Shown here piece by piece: positions 34,202 through 45,664 of a DNA stretch of 64,000 nt (the first letter of the stretch is position 1; the number at the start of each line of letters is the position of its first letter). The stretch comes from Thelonectria olida (taxonomy: Eukaryota > Ascomycota > Sordariomycetes > Hypocreales > Nectriaceae). Below the pieces are notes generated by a model, which had not been told where the DNA came from, did no database searches, and worked only from the letters and a program-made list of their open reading frames with translations. Location of the stretch: NCBI GenBank assembly GCA_020736575.1, contig JAGPYM010000006.1, forward strand, positions 620,001 to 684,000, written 5' to 3'. The translations under genes were made by a program, and so were the position numbers.

Positions 34202-35388
34202 GAGGCCCTTGGAAGCAATACCCCGACAGAGACAGCAGTGACAGCAGAGATGGCGAGTGTCGAGGAAACGGGGCGTCAACTTGATGCGTTACGGGCGGAT
34301 CATACGTGGCACCACAGCCAGATTTCGTCGACTCAGATGCGGCACCATTTTGATAAACTTTATAAGGATATCATGGGCTATGTCCTGCAGCCGAGGGAGG
34401 ACGATAAGGGTAGTGGTAGTGGCAACTTGCCCAGTAGCGGAGCTGTCTAGCTATCAGGTCGGAGTTTGTTTTCGCGGGAGGCCATCTTGGTCCTGTTGCA
34501 TGTAAGATGTAGCGTCGTAGCGATATGCTATCACTGTTAATCCGCCATCATATTCATGGTACTGACCGAACCCTTTTCGACTTGAAAAGATGGGATACGC
34601 TGTTCGTCGAATCTCGATATCAGATCAAGCGCTTTTGGTGGACACTTCAGCCTGGGCGTTGTCATCGGCATTGTAGATTCCGACTTCAGTGGCGATGCTT
34701 GCAAGCTCTTCCATGAGATGTGTCGAACATAGGGAGAAAATAGTTGGTCTTCAACTCTTCGACGCAGGGAAAGCATTCACGCTGAGGGTGGGATCATCTC
34801 GGCCCCCGCGCGTTGCACGGTTGTGTTCTGGGTGACACCTAACTTACACAGGCAGCGGATAGAAACATTAGAGCTAAGATGGGTACGCACGCAGTTGGGA
34901 CTTGTCCCTTTGGTTTCTCGAGGTACCAGGAAGAAGAATGGTAGATGAGTATGGATATTGCTGCCTAGGTAAGTAGGCAAGTTAAGGAGATAGATAGGTC
35001 TGGGTCGCAACATCATGATATTGGCGGACTCGGGACTTCGGGGTTTGGGGTTGGACTCCATGATCGTCAGGCACCATGGATTCGTGCGCATACGAGTGCT
35101 TCTATGCGTTTCTTTCTATTACTATATAATCAATTCAAGAAACACAAATAGAATAAGTTGGAAAATTTTGTCGGCAATTCGGGTCATTTCCAAAGCCGAC
35201 TGTCATCACTTCAATGTGCAGGTGTACTTCGTAATAGGCCAGGCGCAGCTTGATTTTAGGGCCACCTATCTTCATACGAAGTACAACCTCCACAGCTCCC
35301 ACCTGAGAAGGCTTCACTCCTTCAACCAAGGCCAGGATTTCCATCACCACAAAATCGAACGGCATCATCGCCTAAAACACCCGCAACC
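34202..35388. other. Intergenic taxilin to STE24
   Basis: The first 249 bp stay open in the taxilin frame. The rest shows no gene and includes a CCTAGGTAAGTAGG motif near 34964. The last few hundred bases should be the STE24 promoter and leader. Confidence 0.5.
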
Positions 35389-36921
35389 ATGGATTTTCTT
35401 CAGGTACGTCTCCTCCGCTACATTCATCCCCAGACAAACCTCTCCTCCACAGTCAATCGCTAACTGCAATGCTCTGGAATAGCGCCTGGCGCGCTACCTC
35501 GATCGCCCGCTCTTCCCCTGGAAGCGCCTCATCATGGGCTTCTCCGTCGGCCAATACCTCTTCGAGACCTTCCTTACCGTCCGCCAGTACGGCGTCCTCA
35601 AGAAAACCAAGCCTCCCGTCGTCCTGTCCAAGGAAGTCTCCCAGGAAGTCTTCGACAAGTCCCAAGCTTACGGTCGCGCAAAAGCCCAGTTTGGCATCAT
35701 CGACGGCCTCTGGAGCCAGATCCAGAACCTCGCTTTCATCCACTTCGACGTCTTGCCCAAGCTCTGGTCCTGGACCGGCGACCTCCTGCTCCGCTTCGCT
35801 CCTGACCGATTTACTGGTGAAATCAGCCACTCGATTGCTTTTGTCTTGACCTTCTTGGTCATTAACCAGATCCTGTCGCTCCCGTCGTCCATCTACAACA
35901 CCTTCGTCCTCGAGGAGAAGTTCGGCTTCAACAAGCAGACCCCTAAACTGTTTGTCACCGATATCATCAAGTCCCAGCTCCTGACTTTTGTCCTCGCTCC
36001 TCCCATTCTCGCCGGATTCCTCAAGATTATCCAGAAGACGGGCAACCAGTTCTTCTTCTACCTCTGGGCTTTCGCTGCTGGTCTCCAGGTCTTCATGATC
36101 ACCATCTACCCCATTGCCATCCTGCCCCTGTTCAACAAGCTCTCTCCCCTCGAGGATGGTGAGCTCAAGACCGGTGTTGAAGCCCTCGCAGCCAGCCTCA
36201 AGTTTCCCCTGCACGAGCTCTACGTCATCGACGGAAGCAAGCGCAGCGCCCACTCCAACGCCTATTTCTTTGGTCTCCCCTGGAAGAAGCACATTGTTAT
36301 CTACGACACTCTTATCGAAAAGAGCGAAACCGAGGAGGTTGTCGCTGTTCTTGCTCACGAGTTGGGCCACTGGAAGCTTGGTCACACGACCAACCTCTTT
36401 GGCATTTCTCAGGTACGCCCAAGCGCCTTGACCCTCTATGCGTCGAGAAGTAATGCTAATCATTCTTGCAGGCTCACTTGTTCTACATCTTCACTTTGTT
36501 CTCCGTCTTCATCAACAACACCTCTTTGTACAACGCCTTTGGCTTCTTCAAGGAGCACCCCATCATCATCGGCTTCATCCTCTTCTCTGACGCCCTCTCC
36601 CCCACCGATGTCATCATCAAGTTTCTCATGAACGTGATTACTCGCAAGTTTGAGTTCCAGGCGGATGCCTTCGCCAAGGGCCTTGGCTACCCTGAGCAGC
36701 TCGCCCGCTCTCTCCTCAAGCTCCAGATCCAGAACCTCAGCACCATGGACGCCGACTGGATGTACGCCAGCTTCCACTTCTCCCACCCCCATCTCACCGA
36801 GCGCCTCAAGGCTCTCGGCTGGAAGGGCTCCGAGGGCGTCACTGAAGGTGTCCCCGACAAGTCTGCAGTCGAGGCTGACAAGGAGGGCGTCGCAAAGGTC
36901 ACTGGCCGCGACAAGCTGTAA
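35389..36921 (+). CDS. STE24: CaaX prenyl protease Ste24 (M48)
   Basis: An integral ER/inner-nuclear-membrane zinc protease that removes the aaX tripeptide from prenylated CaaX proteins and, in yeast, also trims a-factor. Exons 35389-35403, 35483-36412 and 36472-36921 encode 464 residues. The zinc motif is HELGH (His297-His301) in VAVLAHELGHWKLGHTTN; the third ligand region is RKFEFQADAFAKGLG. Several hydrophobic membrane segments flank it (for example LIMGFSVGQYLFETFLTV). The C-terminus has the conserved DWMYASFHFSHPHLTERLKA. The first exon codes only MDFLQ. The protein lacks an obvious ER-retention KKXX tail. It converges on the Sdd3-type gene with a 428 bp gap. Confidence 0.95.
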
Positions 36922-37349
36922 GAAATCTCTCCTTTTTAGATAGATAACAAGTTTAGAAATCATTCCATATGGGGTCAACAGCATTTCTACACAAAGGGTG
37001 CAAGAAAGGGGGAAGGAAGAAGAAAAGGAATAAAGGGCTCATGAGACGAGTTTTCCAAGAGGGCGGGATGATAGGATGGTTGGGCCCAGCCAAAGTTCTA
37101 GAGTTCTAAAATTCTAGATCATGTGTATGATATTTAGGAAGTCTTCAATGCGACTCATTCACGTCGCTCGCATCGTTCACTGGCATTGCTACCGGATCCA
37201 TCTAATGAGTGCCCGGGACCACATCACCAAGTACCCATACAAAAGTAAACCAGTGATGGACGGCTGCCCCGTTTTCGTGTCTATGGACTTGTTCGTTCGA
37301 TCTTTTTCTATGCAAGAGTTTCGGAGCATTTGTGGGCATATGCGCCAGT
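36922..37349. other. Convergent 3' region STE24 / Sdd3-type gene
   Basis: 428 bp between two stop codons. No gene is visible; it should hold both 3' UTRs. Confidence 0.5.
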
Positions 37350-40300
37350 CTAATCCTCTTCCGATTCCTCAGAATCATAAGATCCCTCCGAGCCGTCCAC
37401 CTCGTCCTCTTCCTCGTCCTCTTCCTCGTCCTCTTCTTCTTCCTCGTCGCCATCGAGCTTCAGGCCGTAGTCGTCATGGAAGTAACTGAGCTCGTGCGTT
37501 TGGACCTTGTAGCCCATGCCCTTGAATGCAGTTTCCATACCCTGTGACGAATTAGTATTTGCGCTCTCATGCAGATATTCAGTGCAGATGTGGGGTCATA
37601 GATCAACACCGTTGATTACATACCTCTTTCATCAGGGTCGCGCAAGTAACAACAATATTACTCTTACCAGGCTCGAAGCAGGGCATAATCATATCGCGCA
37701 TGGCAGCACGCATTTCATCGACGCTAACGGCACGCACACGACGTAGCACCTCCTTGTCCCAGTCCTTGGGGAGGCCCCGAACGACGCCTTGGATGAAGTT
37801 TTGCTGCGCGGCACTAGGCATTGTCGACTGCTCATCCGCGAACATAACCACAATTTGGCTGATGGTGCCTTCGAGAAGGTGTCGATCGATCTCAACCTCG
37901 CCATCAGCGATCTTGCGAATGGAGTCGCGAGATGCGGCAATGGCTTTGAAAGCGTCGGGAGACCGGTACACACGGTATGAGAGAATGCCAGAGTTGATAT
38001 CCCGGGCGAAGTAAACGCCATAGGCGTATCCAGCACCACGGACCGCGTTCCAGAGAGGTCCCTCGGGAGCCTCAAGATAGCCAATGGCGACCATAAGTGC
38101 AGCAAGGCGCGGATCAGAGAAGTCTTCCAGTCCTCGGGCAGAAGAGACGGAATAAGAGCTGTCGAGAGTGGTCATGGGAATGATGACAGCACCCACAGAT
38201 CCAGGGCTACGTCCCTCGCTGTTGAGGAGGCTTACAGGCTTGGGAATCTCAATCATTTCCTCTTGCACTGTAAGAGACTTGGCCAAAGAATCCCAAGTGG
38301 TGATGGGGTCAGGGAGCTTGTCGAGCTTAGCAGTAACGAGGAAGCGCATGTTCTGGAACGTGAAGAGAGACTTCCTGACGGTATTGAACCAAGAAACCAC
38401 CTTCTCGGGTTCCTTCTCAAGGATCTTCTTGAGACGCTTGAGATAGACAGCTCGAACGAGGACGCGCTTAGCCACGGAGAGTGTCGACTTCTCCATGTGG
38501 AGAGCCACGTCTACTTCGCTAGACATACCGCGGCCATCACGTTTTCCTTCAGGAATGTCAGCCAGAGCCTTGGTGACACCAGCCTTGAGACGCTGAGGGT
38601 CAAAAATCGAGTCAAACATCATAGTTCGGATCCAGTTGACAGCTGCAGCGTACTTCTCGGGTTCGACCTGGAACTGGATCATGATACCATCTGCATCACC
38701 CAAGGATCGAGCGGAGCTAAGCGAGTAACTGATGGTGTCACGCTCAAGCTCCATGACGACTTGCTCAAACCCGACCCTCTCTCCATCGCGCATGATATGA
38801 GTGTTGAAGAAGTTATCACTGAAGATGGGCATCAGAGGCTTGAATTCGTCAGGAACCTGGGAGGTGCCAATATGAATCGTGATGTGCACAAAGTTAGTGG
38901 GCACATCTTCGAACTGAATGAACAATGGCATGTCGCCGGCAGGAGCGGCATCAATGAGCTTTTGAGCAGTTCCAGATCCCAGGCCAACGGCTCGAGCACG
39001 TCCAGCACGAGCGGTGTCAGACTCAATGAAATGGATAGACTCGGTGCCGGGAACGGACCAGCGGTCGATGAGAGATTCGGGAATAGGCTCATCATTCTTT
39101 TTCTTGGCCTCCTCGAGACGTTTGCCGAGCTTTTCGAGGCCATCGGGGCCAAGCTCTTCCTTGCGCTTAGCGATCCGGGCCTCCTCATCCTTCTTCATTT
39201 TGACGGCCATCTCAAGAGAGGGCTTTCCAAGAACGGAGATGTGGGGAGCATCAGCAAGCCACTTGCTCAGGAAATCTCGCCATTGTTGGTCCTCCCACTT
39301 CTCCAAGGTATCGTATTCGGTGAGGGTCTGTATTTCCTTGAGAGTAGAGCCGTCGCGCTTCCCAAACAAGTAATCCGTAATGATGTTTGTAGCGTAGAAC
39401 GACTCTGAAGTCTCGGCATGGTACTTGACCTGGCGTCGCTCACGGCGAATACACTCCCTCATGTAGTCCATGTCAATAGGCTTTGATGCCACTTCTTTCA
39501 AGAGTTCGAAGAGACGCTTCTCGACAAACTCAAGTTTCTCGGTGGCAACTCCGGTAGGCTGCAACCAGATGACAGAGTTGGGGCGAGAGTCCCACCAGTA
39601 ACTAACGGAGCTCGCCAATTCCTCGCGTTCAACCATGACATTTTCAAGGATAGAGACTGAAGAGCCGCAAAGATAGGTGAGAAGGACATTAAGTGCAGAG
39701 GATGCAGTATTGTCGATGCAGTTGGGGCCGAAGAAACCAACAAGAATTTCGCCAACCGTCTCATCTTCCTCGGGAAACTGTGCGGTGACGATTTGTGACT
39801 CGTTGAGAGCGGGAGGCTGGGCAGAATCAATCCACGGCCTAGAACCTGCAAGTCAGCAAAATTACGGTGGTGGATATTAGTGATTGGGGCTCACCGCTTG
39901 AAGGGACTGTCAAGGGAAGGGATGTCATCCTTGATGGACTCTTCGAATTCGTCGAGAATCTCGAGGAGATTGTCAATGTTGGTTTCACCGACAATGACCA
40001 GGCACAGGTTTCGAGGCTGGTACATGTCTCGGTGAAACTGTCGAATGCGGTCAGGAGGAAGGGAGCGCAGTGCTTCTGTCATGCCTCCTGTCTCATATCG
40101 AAAACCCACGTTTTCTGGATACAACAGACGACGGGCCTTCAAGTCCATGATTTCGGGGCTTCGAAATTGGACAGCCTGCATCTCGGAGTAGACAACACCG
40201 GCATCGTTGCCTTCTCCATCAATGTGCCAAACCTCAGTCACAATACCTTCATCGGTAATTGTAGGCACAATAATGTGCTCGAGATAGACTGGGAGGATCT

Positions 40301-40652
40301 GGGCAAAACCTTCCCAGCCCGCAGTCTCGAGAGTGTATGCGGTGTGATCGGTTGCCGTCCACGCATTCGTGCTTGAATAGGCGCGAGACGAAAGTTTGTC
40401 AAGAAGGCCCTTGTACTGGTAGCTCTTGGAGCCCATGAAGATCAAGTGCTCAAGGGTGTGAGGAGCACCAGAATCATCAAAGATCTCCGTGGCTAGTGTG
40501 AAGTATCCATTGACCTTGGGGCCTTCGCGGTCGGCAACAACAACCTGCATGCCACTGCGCTCCGAGACATACTGAGAAATGGTGCAAGGAGCATAGTCGG
40601 TCTTGAAGCTCTGGATCTTGCGAAACCCCGATTGTCTACTTTGGGAAGGCAT
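37350..40652 (-). CDS. M16-family zinc metalloprotease, Sdd3/YOL098C type
   Basis: A large insulinase-like metalloprotease resembling yeast Sdd3 (YOL098C) and its cytosolic homologues. Exons 40652-39895, 39838-37624 and 37541-37350 encode 1054 residues. The inverted zinc motif HTLEH (His65, Glu68, His69) sits in DDSGAPHTLEHLIFMGSKSY. A more distal conserved Glu lies in DAGVVYSEMQAVQ. The C-terminal half carries the second M16 lobes with FARDINSGILSYRVYRSPD. The last exon ends in a highly acidic tail (about 30 residues of Glu/Asp/Ser). There is no presequence, so a cytosolic location is likely. The substrate is unknown. It is related in fold to Cym1, 6 kb away, but is a distinct subfamily. Confidence 0.88.
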
Positions 40653-40973
40653 GATGAATTCCCTGAGATTGATCGTTTCCCACAGAGATCTAATAAGTGC
40701 GTTAACTTACTTGTTCCGGACAATGAGACCGCGAAATGAAATGAACGTGTTTTTGGGGGAAGTATGGAACGGCATGTGTGCAGAAGAAGAGAAGAAAACA
40801 TGGCAGATAGTTGAGATGCGGCGTGAAGGAGACACGAGGAGGGCACATGAATCATGGCAACAGGTCTCAGCTAACAGGGATTGTCTTTGGTAGAGAGCAA
40901 AACTATTTAGCAGACACTGATGGTGCTTCATGGAGTTTCAATCTTATAAATGATTTGGGCGAGGCATGTCAAG

Positions 40974-41123
40974 CTAGAAAACAATAACTGACTTGAAGCC
41001 GGAACCCGGTAGAGACTGTAGAGTGATGTCTTCTCTCACGGCGACAAGATAAACAAGGATGCCTAGCAGGGCGACTACCACTGCCAGGCCATTGCGAAAG
41101 CCTTTGTAGGAGGATGAAGGCAT
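40974..41123 (-). CDS. Possible 49-residue single-span membrane peptide
   Basis: An uninterrupted frame reads MPSSSYKGFRNGLAVVVALL and continues with a hydrophobic GILVYLVAV, then a short polar tail. The result is a basic N-terminus, one membrane span of about 20 residues and a C-terminal tail, which is unusual for a chance frame. It lies 320 bp upstream of the Sdd3-type gene on the same strand. It might be an independent small protein, the first exon of a larger undetected gene, or chance. I recognise no family. Confidence 0.35.
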   Translation of the reverse strand: MPSSSYKGFRNGLAVVVALLGILVYLVAVREDITLQSLPGSGFKSVIVF

Positions 41124-42899
41124 AGCGGTGCGGATAGGATGATAAAGTAACGAATGAAGAAATACGATGACGGCTCTTTCTCGCAGTTCTCACAGGAGAA
41201 GAGCAGCGCGAAACAAAGCCAGACTTAGGCTTGTATGCGGACAACTCCAAAAAGGATCGTGAAGGCGGGGTAAATGTATTCTCTCAACCAGCCGCGACAC
41301 CAAAATTGCAGCCAGGGCGCACAAACTCGATGGCGGCCATGATGAGGGACGAAGGAAGAAGACAAACATGAGGAAGACCAAACAAAAGTCAAGGCAGAAC
41401 TCTCTGTCCAGGCAGCAGGACGGTGCGCGCATGCGGTCAGCAACAAATTGGGAAGCTTCACTCACCTATTTTCCGGGCTTGTAGAGAGTGCAAAAGACGC
41501 CCGTTGATCCAATCAATGGAGGGGAGCAGACAGACCGCTGCTGGAGACCAGGCAAATTTACCCCGCTATCCACCAAGGGAAAGTGCAGGCGCAAGCACAA
41601 AGGCACAAGAGAGAAAAGCGTGCGACTGTGACGGTGTGATGGCACCAGAAGTAACAGACGGTTGATGTCTCGAGGTATTTCTCAGTCACCTGCAGTGAGC
41701 TGTAGCAGTGTCAGCGACTTGAAGCTACACGCAGCCGCCAACTCCCATTGCAGTTTTTTGGTCGCAGTGGAGAGTGTGGTTGGTGATGGTGGTAGCAGTG
41801 CATGAGTGTGTGGAGGAGCGCCTACCGTAACAGCCAACGACTTGCTCAACTCACAAAAGCAGAGGAGCCTGTAATAAAAGCCACTGGAGAGGACGAAAAG
41901 TTGTATCCCAAGACTCTGGTGACACGGGGAAAAGAAGAGAGAAGAAGGAACCGAGGATGACAGCAAGGTGTCAGTGACTTCCTAGTTTATAAGCAAACAG
42001 AGATATCGCTCCCTCCCTCCTTCCCTGCATTGTCCTCATCGCATTGCGGACATGCGGGATACTTCTGACCAGCCAAGGGCCCAAGATACCTCCCTACATA
42101 CTTCCAAACGGTAAAGCGCGGCACAACGATCACCATCAAGACTCCTTCCACAGCGCATCAAACGCTCCGGCCGGCATCGTAAGGTACCCGACCAGAAGCA
42201 GTCCAGCGGGGAGCCTGGAGAAATCACCTCGTAATGGAGTTGGGAACAATAGGCAACTTTGCTCCTCCTCTTCCGGAACAATGCGAAAACCTGGTGGTGG
42301 ACTGTGCTCCGATTGGCTTGCTCAGCTGATGCGTCCTGTGAATCGAGTGTTCTCTGATTCCAATTGGCTCCTCTGCTTTCTCCTGCCTGGACAACTGGCT
42401 TGCAGCTTGCCGCCACTTTTCTTTGTTCTCGTCGGCCCCTCCCCTCCTCCTCCGATTGAAGCAAGTGTGGCTGGTGCCTAAGGTGTGGCTTAATACCCGC
42501 TCAAGGCACGTACCCAGCTCCTCCAAGCTCCTCCACTGTGTCATTGCTTCCAAGCTCCAAGTGGGATCGTGGAAAGTTGACAGCTTGTGATCCACACAAC
42601 GGCTTTTGCTTTGCGACACGAATATCCGAATCGATACAACTACAATAGCATAACGAACCAGACGCCCTTTGACGGGACCCGGCTGTTCCAAGACCTCGTA
42701 CTCATGGGAATTCCGCTACGAATCTAGACACCGACGCTCTTGACAAAAAGACAGACGATGCTGTTGCGACCAAATCGAAACCTCTCCGTGACGTGACGTC
42801 GTCATATCACCAACACCAGCTCCAGCACCCAGATCCTGCAACTCCCGATACATCAGCCCCTCCCTTCGACTGAATCTACCCATCTACCAGATCGTGACC
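41124..42899. other. Intergenic region upstream of ZW10
   Basis: About 1.8 kb with no supportable gene. It should include the ZW10 promoter and leader, and perhaps the promoter of the 49-residue frame. Confidence 0.5.
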
Positions 42900-45664
42900 A
42901 TGGCTGCGACTGTCGAGTCTCATCCCAGGCAACTTAGCGACGCACTCGTTGCTTTCTGTGTCGACAATCGCTTCCCCGACGACGTATCCGTCTTTCCAGC
43001 CGTCTCCGAAACCAATCTACAGCCCGCCATCGATTCTCTAGACAAAAAGAAGCAGGAGTTGAAAGTACATGAGCCCCGTCAAGACATGCCAAGACTGATT
43101 GTCATGCTCACCATTTATACAGACGGAGCTCCATGCGGTCGAGCAAGAGACAAACGAAGACGTCAGCACCTGGGCACGAACCCACAAAGCTCTGCAAGCC
43201 GACATTGTTCGCCTAAAAGCTATTCAAAATGAGGTTGTCCAGCTTTCCGAAGCTCCAGCAGGTTCGGGCGAGGCTGTTGAGGAGGCCGAGCAGAAGATTG
43301 AGTTCCTCAACCGTGAGGTCCAGTACAGCCAACAGCTTCATGGTGCTTTGAGGCGGGTCCACAATGTCACAAATCTTCTCAACCAAGTAGAAGCTGCGAA
43401 GGATGAACGCCGCATCATCGATTCATTACATCTTTTAGAACGTAGGTTTGATGCCGGTTCTCTGCCGAAGCCCCCTCATAACTAACAATGCGAAAGAATC
43501 TTGGGCTGCTCAGGATCAAATTGGCGTCAGTAAGACCTGCAGGGTCATGAGGCTGTTGGATATTAGGAGCTTCGAGTTGAAATCCGCCGTCCACGAAGTA
43601 TTCGACCATGTGTGGAAAGCCCTGGTTCACACAGACATCGAATCCCGAAAGGTTGTCATATACGATAGTATCGTCGGTATGATCTTGTGATTTCTATCCA
43701 GCCGCGACCATGCTAACTAGTCGCAGATGAGCAAATGAGTCTCGCCGATGCTGTCGTTGGCCTAAAAGCCTATAAAGAAGTAGAGGAACGCATGGAGCAG
43801 CTATGGCGTAACTTGGACGCCGCAGTTGTTTCTCCCCGGATGGACAACAGAAACTCCACTGTGCCTAGTGTTCAAGTGCAAGGAGAAACTTTACAACTAT
43901 CAGGGCACGGCGATCAATCAGTAGAGTCTCTTCTTTCCGACCTCGAAACCGTCATCGTCTTCCTTAATAAGCGTCTCCCCCCAGACCTCCTCCCATCCTT
44001 GGGTCAATTTATGATGGCCGACATCATCCCAAGGCTCGTCCAACAATGTCTTAACTCTGCAGTCCCCACTTCATTGAAAGACATGGACAAGTTCCAGGCG
44101 ACGATTGAAAGAGCACGGCAGTTTTGCGAGACTTTGGAGAACAACGAATATACTGGTTTTGACGAGTTAAAGCACTGGGTGGATAATGCGCCATCAATTT
44201 GGTTAGGAAAATGCCGGGAATCGAGTTTGGCCGAAGTGCGGTCCAGGTTATTGGATGGAATCGGCGAACCAAAACAGGTCGAGAAAGTTGAGAAGCAGAT
44301 GGTGTCCATCTCTGAGGGCAAGGAGCTCAGCAAGAGTACCCAGGCAACCGCGGCTGTCGAGGGTAACGACTGGGGCGATGCCTGGGGTGATGCCTGGGAT
44401 GAAGATGATAGTCAAACTAAGGAAGAACCCAAGGCTAAGTCCAAAGCTCCTGTGTCAACCGAATCGAAGGTTGCTGAGGACGATGGAGCAGACGCCTGGG
44501 GTTGGGATGATGACACCACGGAAGACACACCCGAGCAAAAGAAGGGGGACAATCAGGACGATGGGGATGATGACGATGACAGTGCCGCGGCTTGGGGATG
44601 GGGTGATGAGGACACAACACAGGAGCCGGAGGTGGAACCTACCCAAAAGCCCACGCCAGCCAGGGCTCAGGAAGCAACCAGAGAGCTGGTTCTCCGGGAG
44701 ACTTACAGCATATCATCGATGCCAGAGCCAGTGCTGGAGCTCATTTACGCCATTCTAGAAGACGCCGCGAGGCTCACCAGAGAGGACGGAGAGTATTCAC
44801 ACGTTACAGCCACTGCGCCAGGTCTCTTCAGTTTGCCCACCTTTGCTCTTGCTTTGTTCAGGGGCATTTCTCCATATTACTATTCCCTTGCTGATGGAGG
44901 CAACATGTAGGTTCTCACAAGTATCAGCAGGGGTAGTTTGCTAACGTAGACACAGGTTTCTATACAACGATACCAAGTATCTGGCTGAACAACTCTCTCA
45001 GTTTTCAGTCAACTGGAAACAGCGCGATGACCTCAGTCAACGAGCTCGCAATATGCTTCGACTCGACAATGACATCAAGAGCCTACAGAGCTTTGCAAAT
45101 CGCAGCTATGCCGGCGAGATGAACATCCAAAAAACGATTCTGCGAGACCTACTCGGTGGCGCGCAAAGCTTGATGCAGCAAGACGAGACTGAAATGTGTA
45201 TAGAATCAGGTACGGCACGCATTCGTACCATGGCCGCTACCTGGGAACCCATCCTCGCCGGTTCTGTTTGGCAACAAGCTATTGGTTCTCTTGCCGATGC
45301 ACTCGCAACAAAGATGATTACGGATGTCCTTGAGATGCCCTCCATCAGCCAGGATGAAGCGTATAATATTGCCAGCTTCATCGCCAAAGCTACTGAGCTG
45401 GACGACCTTTTCCCTTCTACCGATGGGGGCAGCCACCCGAGGACGGCACAATTCGCTCCCAGCTGGCTACGTCTCAAGTATCTGAGCGAAGTACTACAGA
45501 GCAATCTCAACGAGGTTCGGTATTTGTGGTTTGAGAGCGAGCTCAGTGTCCACTTTACTTCCAACGAAGTCGTCGATCTGATCGAGGCTAGTTTTGAGGC
45601 GAATCCTCGAACCAGGGAAACGATTCGCGAGATCCAGGCAAAACCGGCACCTATGGCTGGGTGA
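42900..45664 (+). CDS. ZW10 homologue (NRZ/Dsl1 tethering complex)
   Basis: ZW10 is a subunit of the NRZ/Dsl1-type tether for Golgi-to-ER vesicles and, in animals, of the kinetochore RZZ complex. Exons 42900-43064, 43123-43441, 43497-43676, 43727-44906 and 44956-45664 encode 850 residues. Introns are 49-58 nt and all joins keep frame. The N-terminus has coiled-coil segments. A central region (about residues 440-540) is acidic with repeated Asp-Ala-Trp-Gly/Asp-Asp motifs (GDAWGDAWDEDD, AWGWDDD, AWGWGDED), reminiscent of the acidic D/E-W motifs with which yeast Dsl1 binds coatomer. The C-terminal ZW10 domain includes NDTKYLAEQ, RARNMLRLDNDIKSLQSFAN and WLRLKYLSEVLQSNLNEVRY. I favour the tethering role in fungi. 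Confidence 0.85.

Noticed and set aside
35453..36463. 336-codon minus-strand frame
   Set aside because: It is the antisense shadow of STE24, produced by strong codon bias.
38263..39408. 381-codon plus-strand frame
   Set aside because: It is antisense to the M16 protease exon, whose minus-strand frame has clear family motifs.
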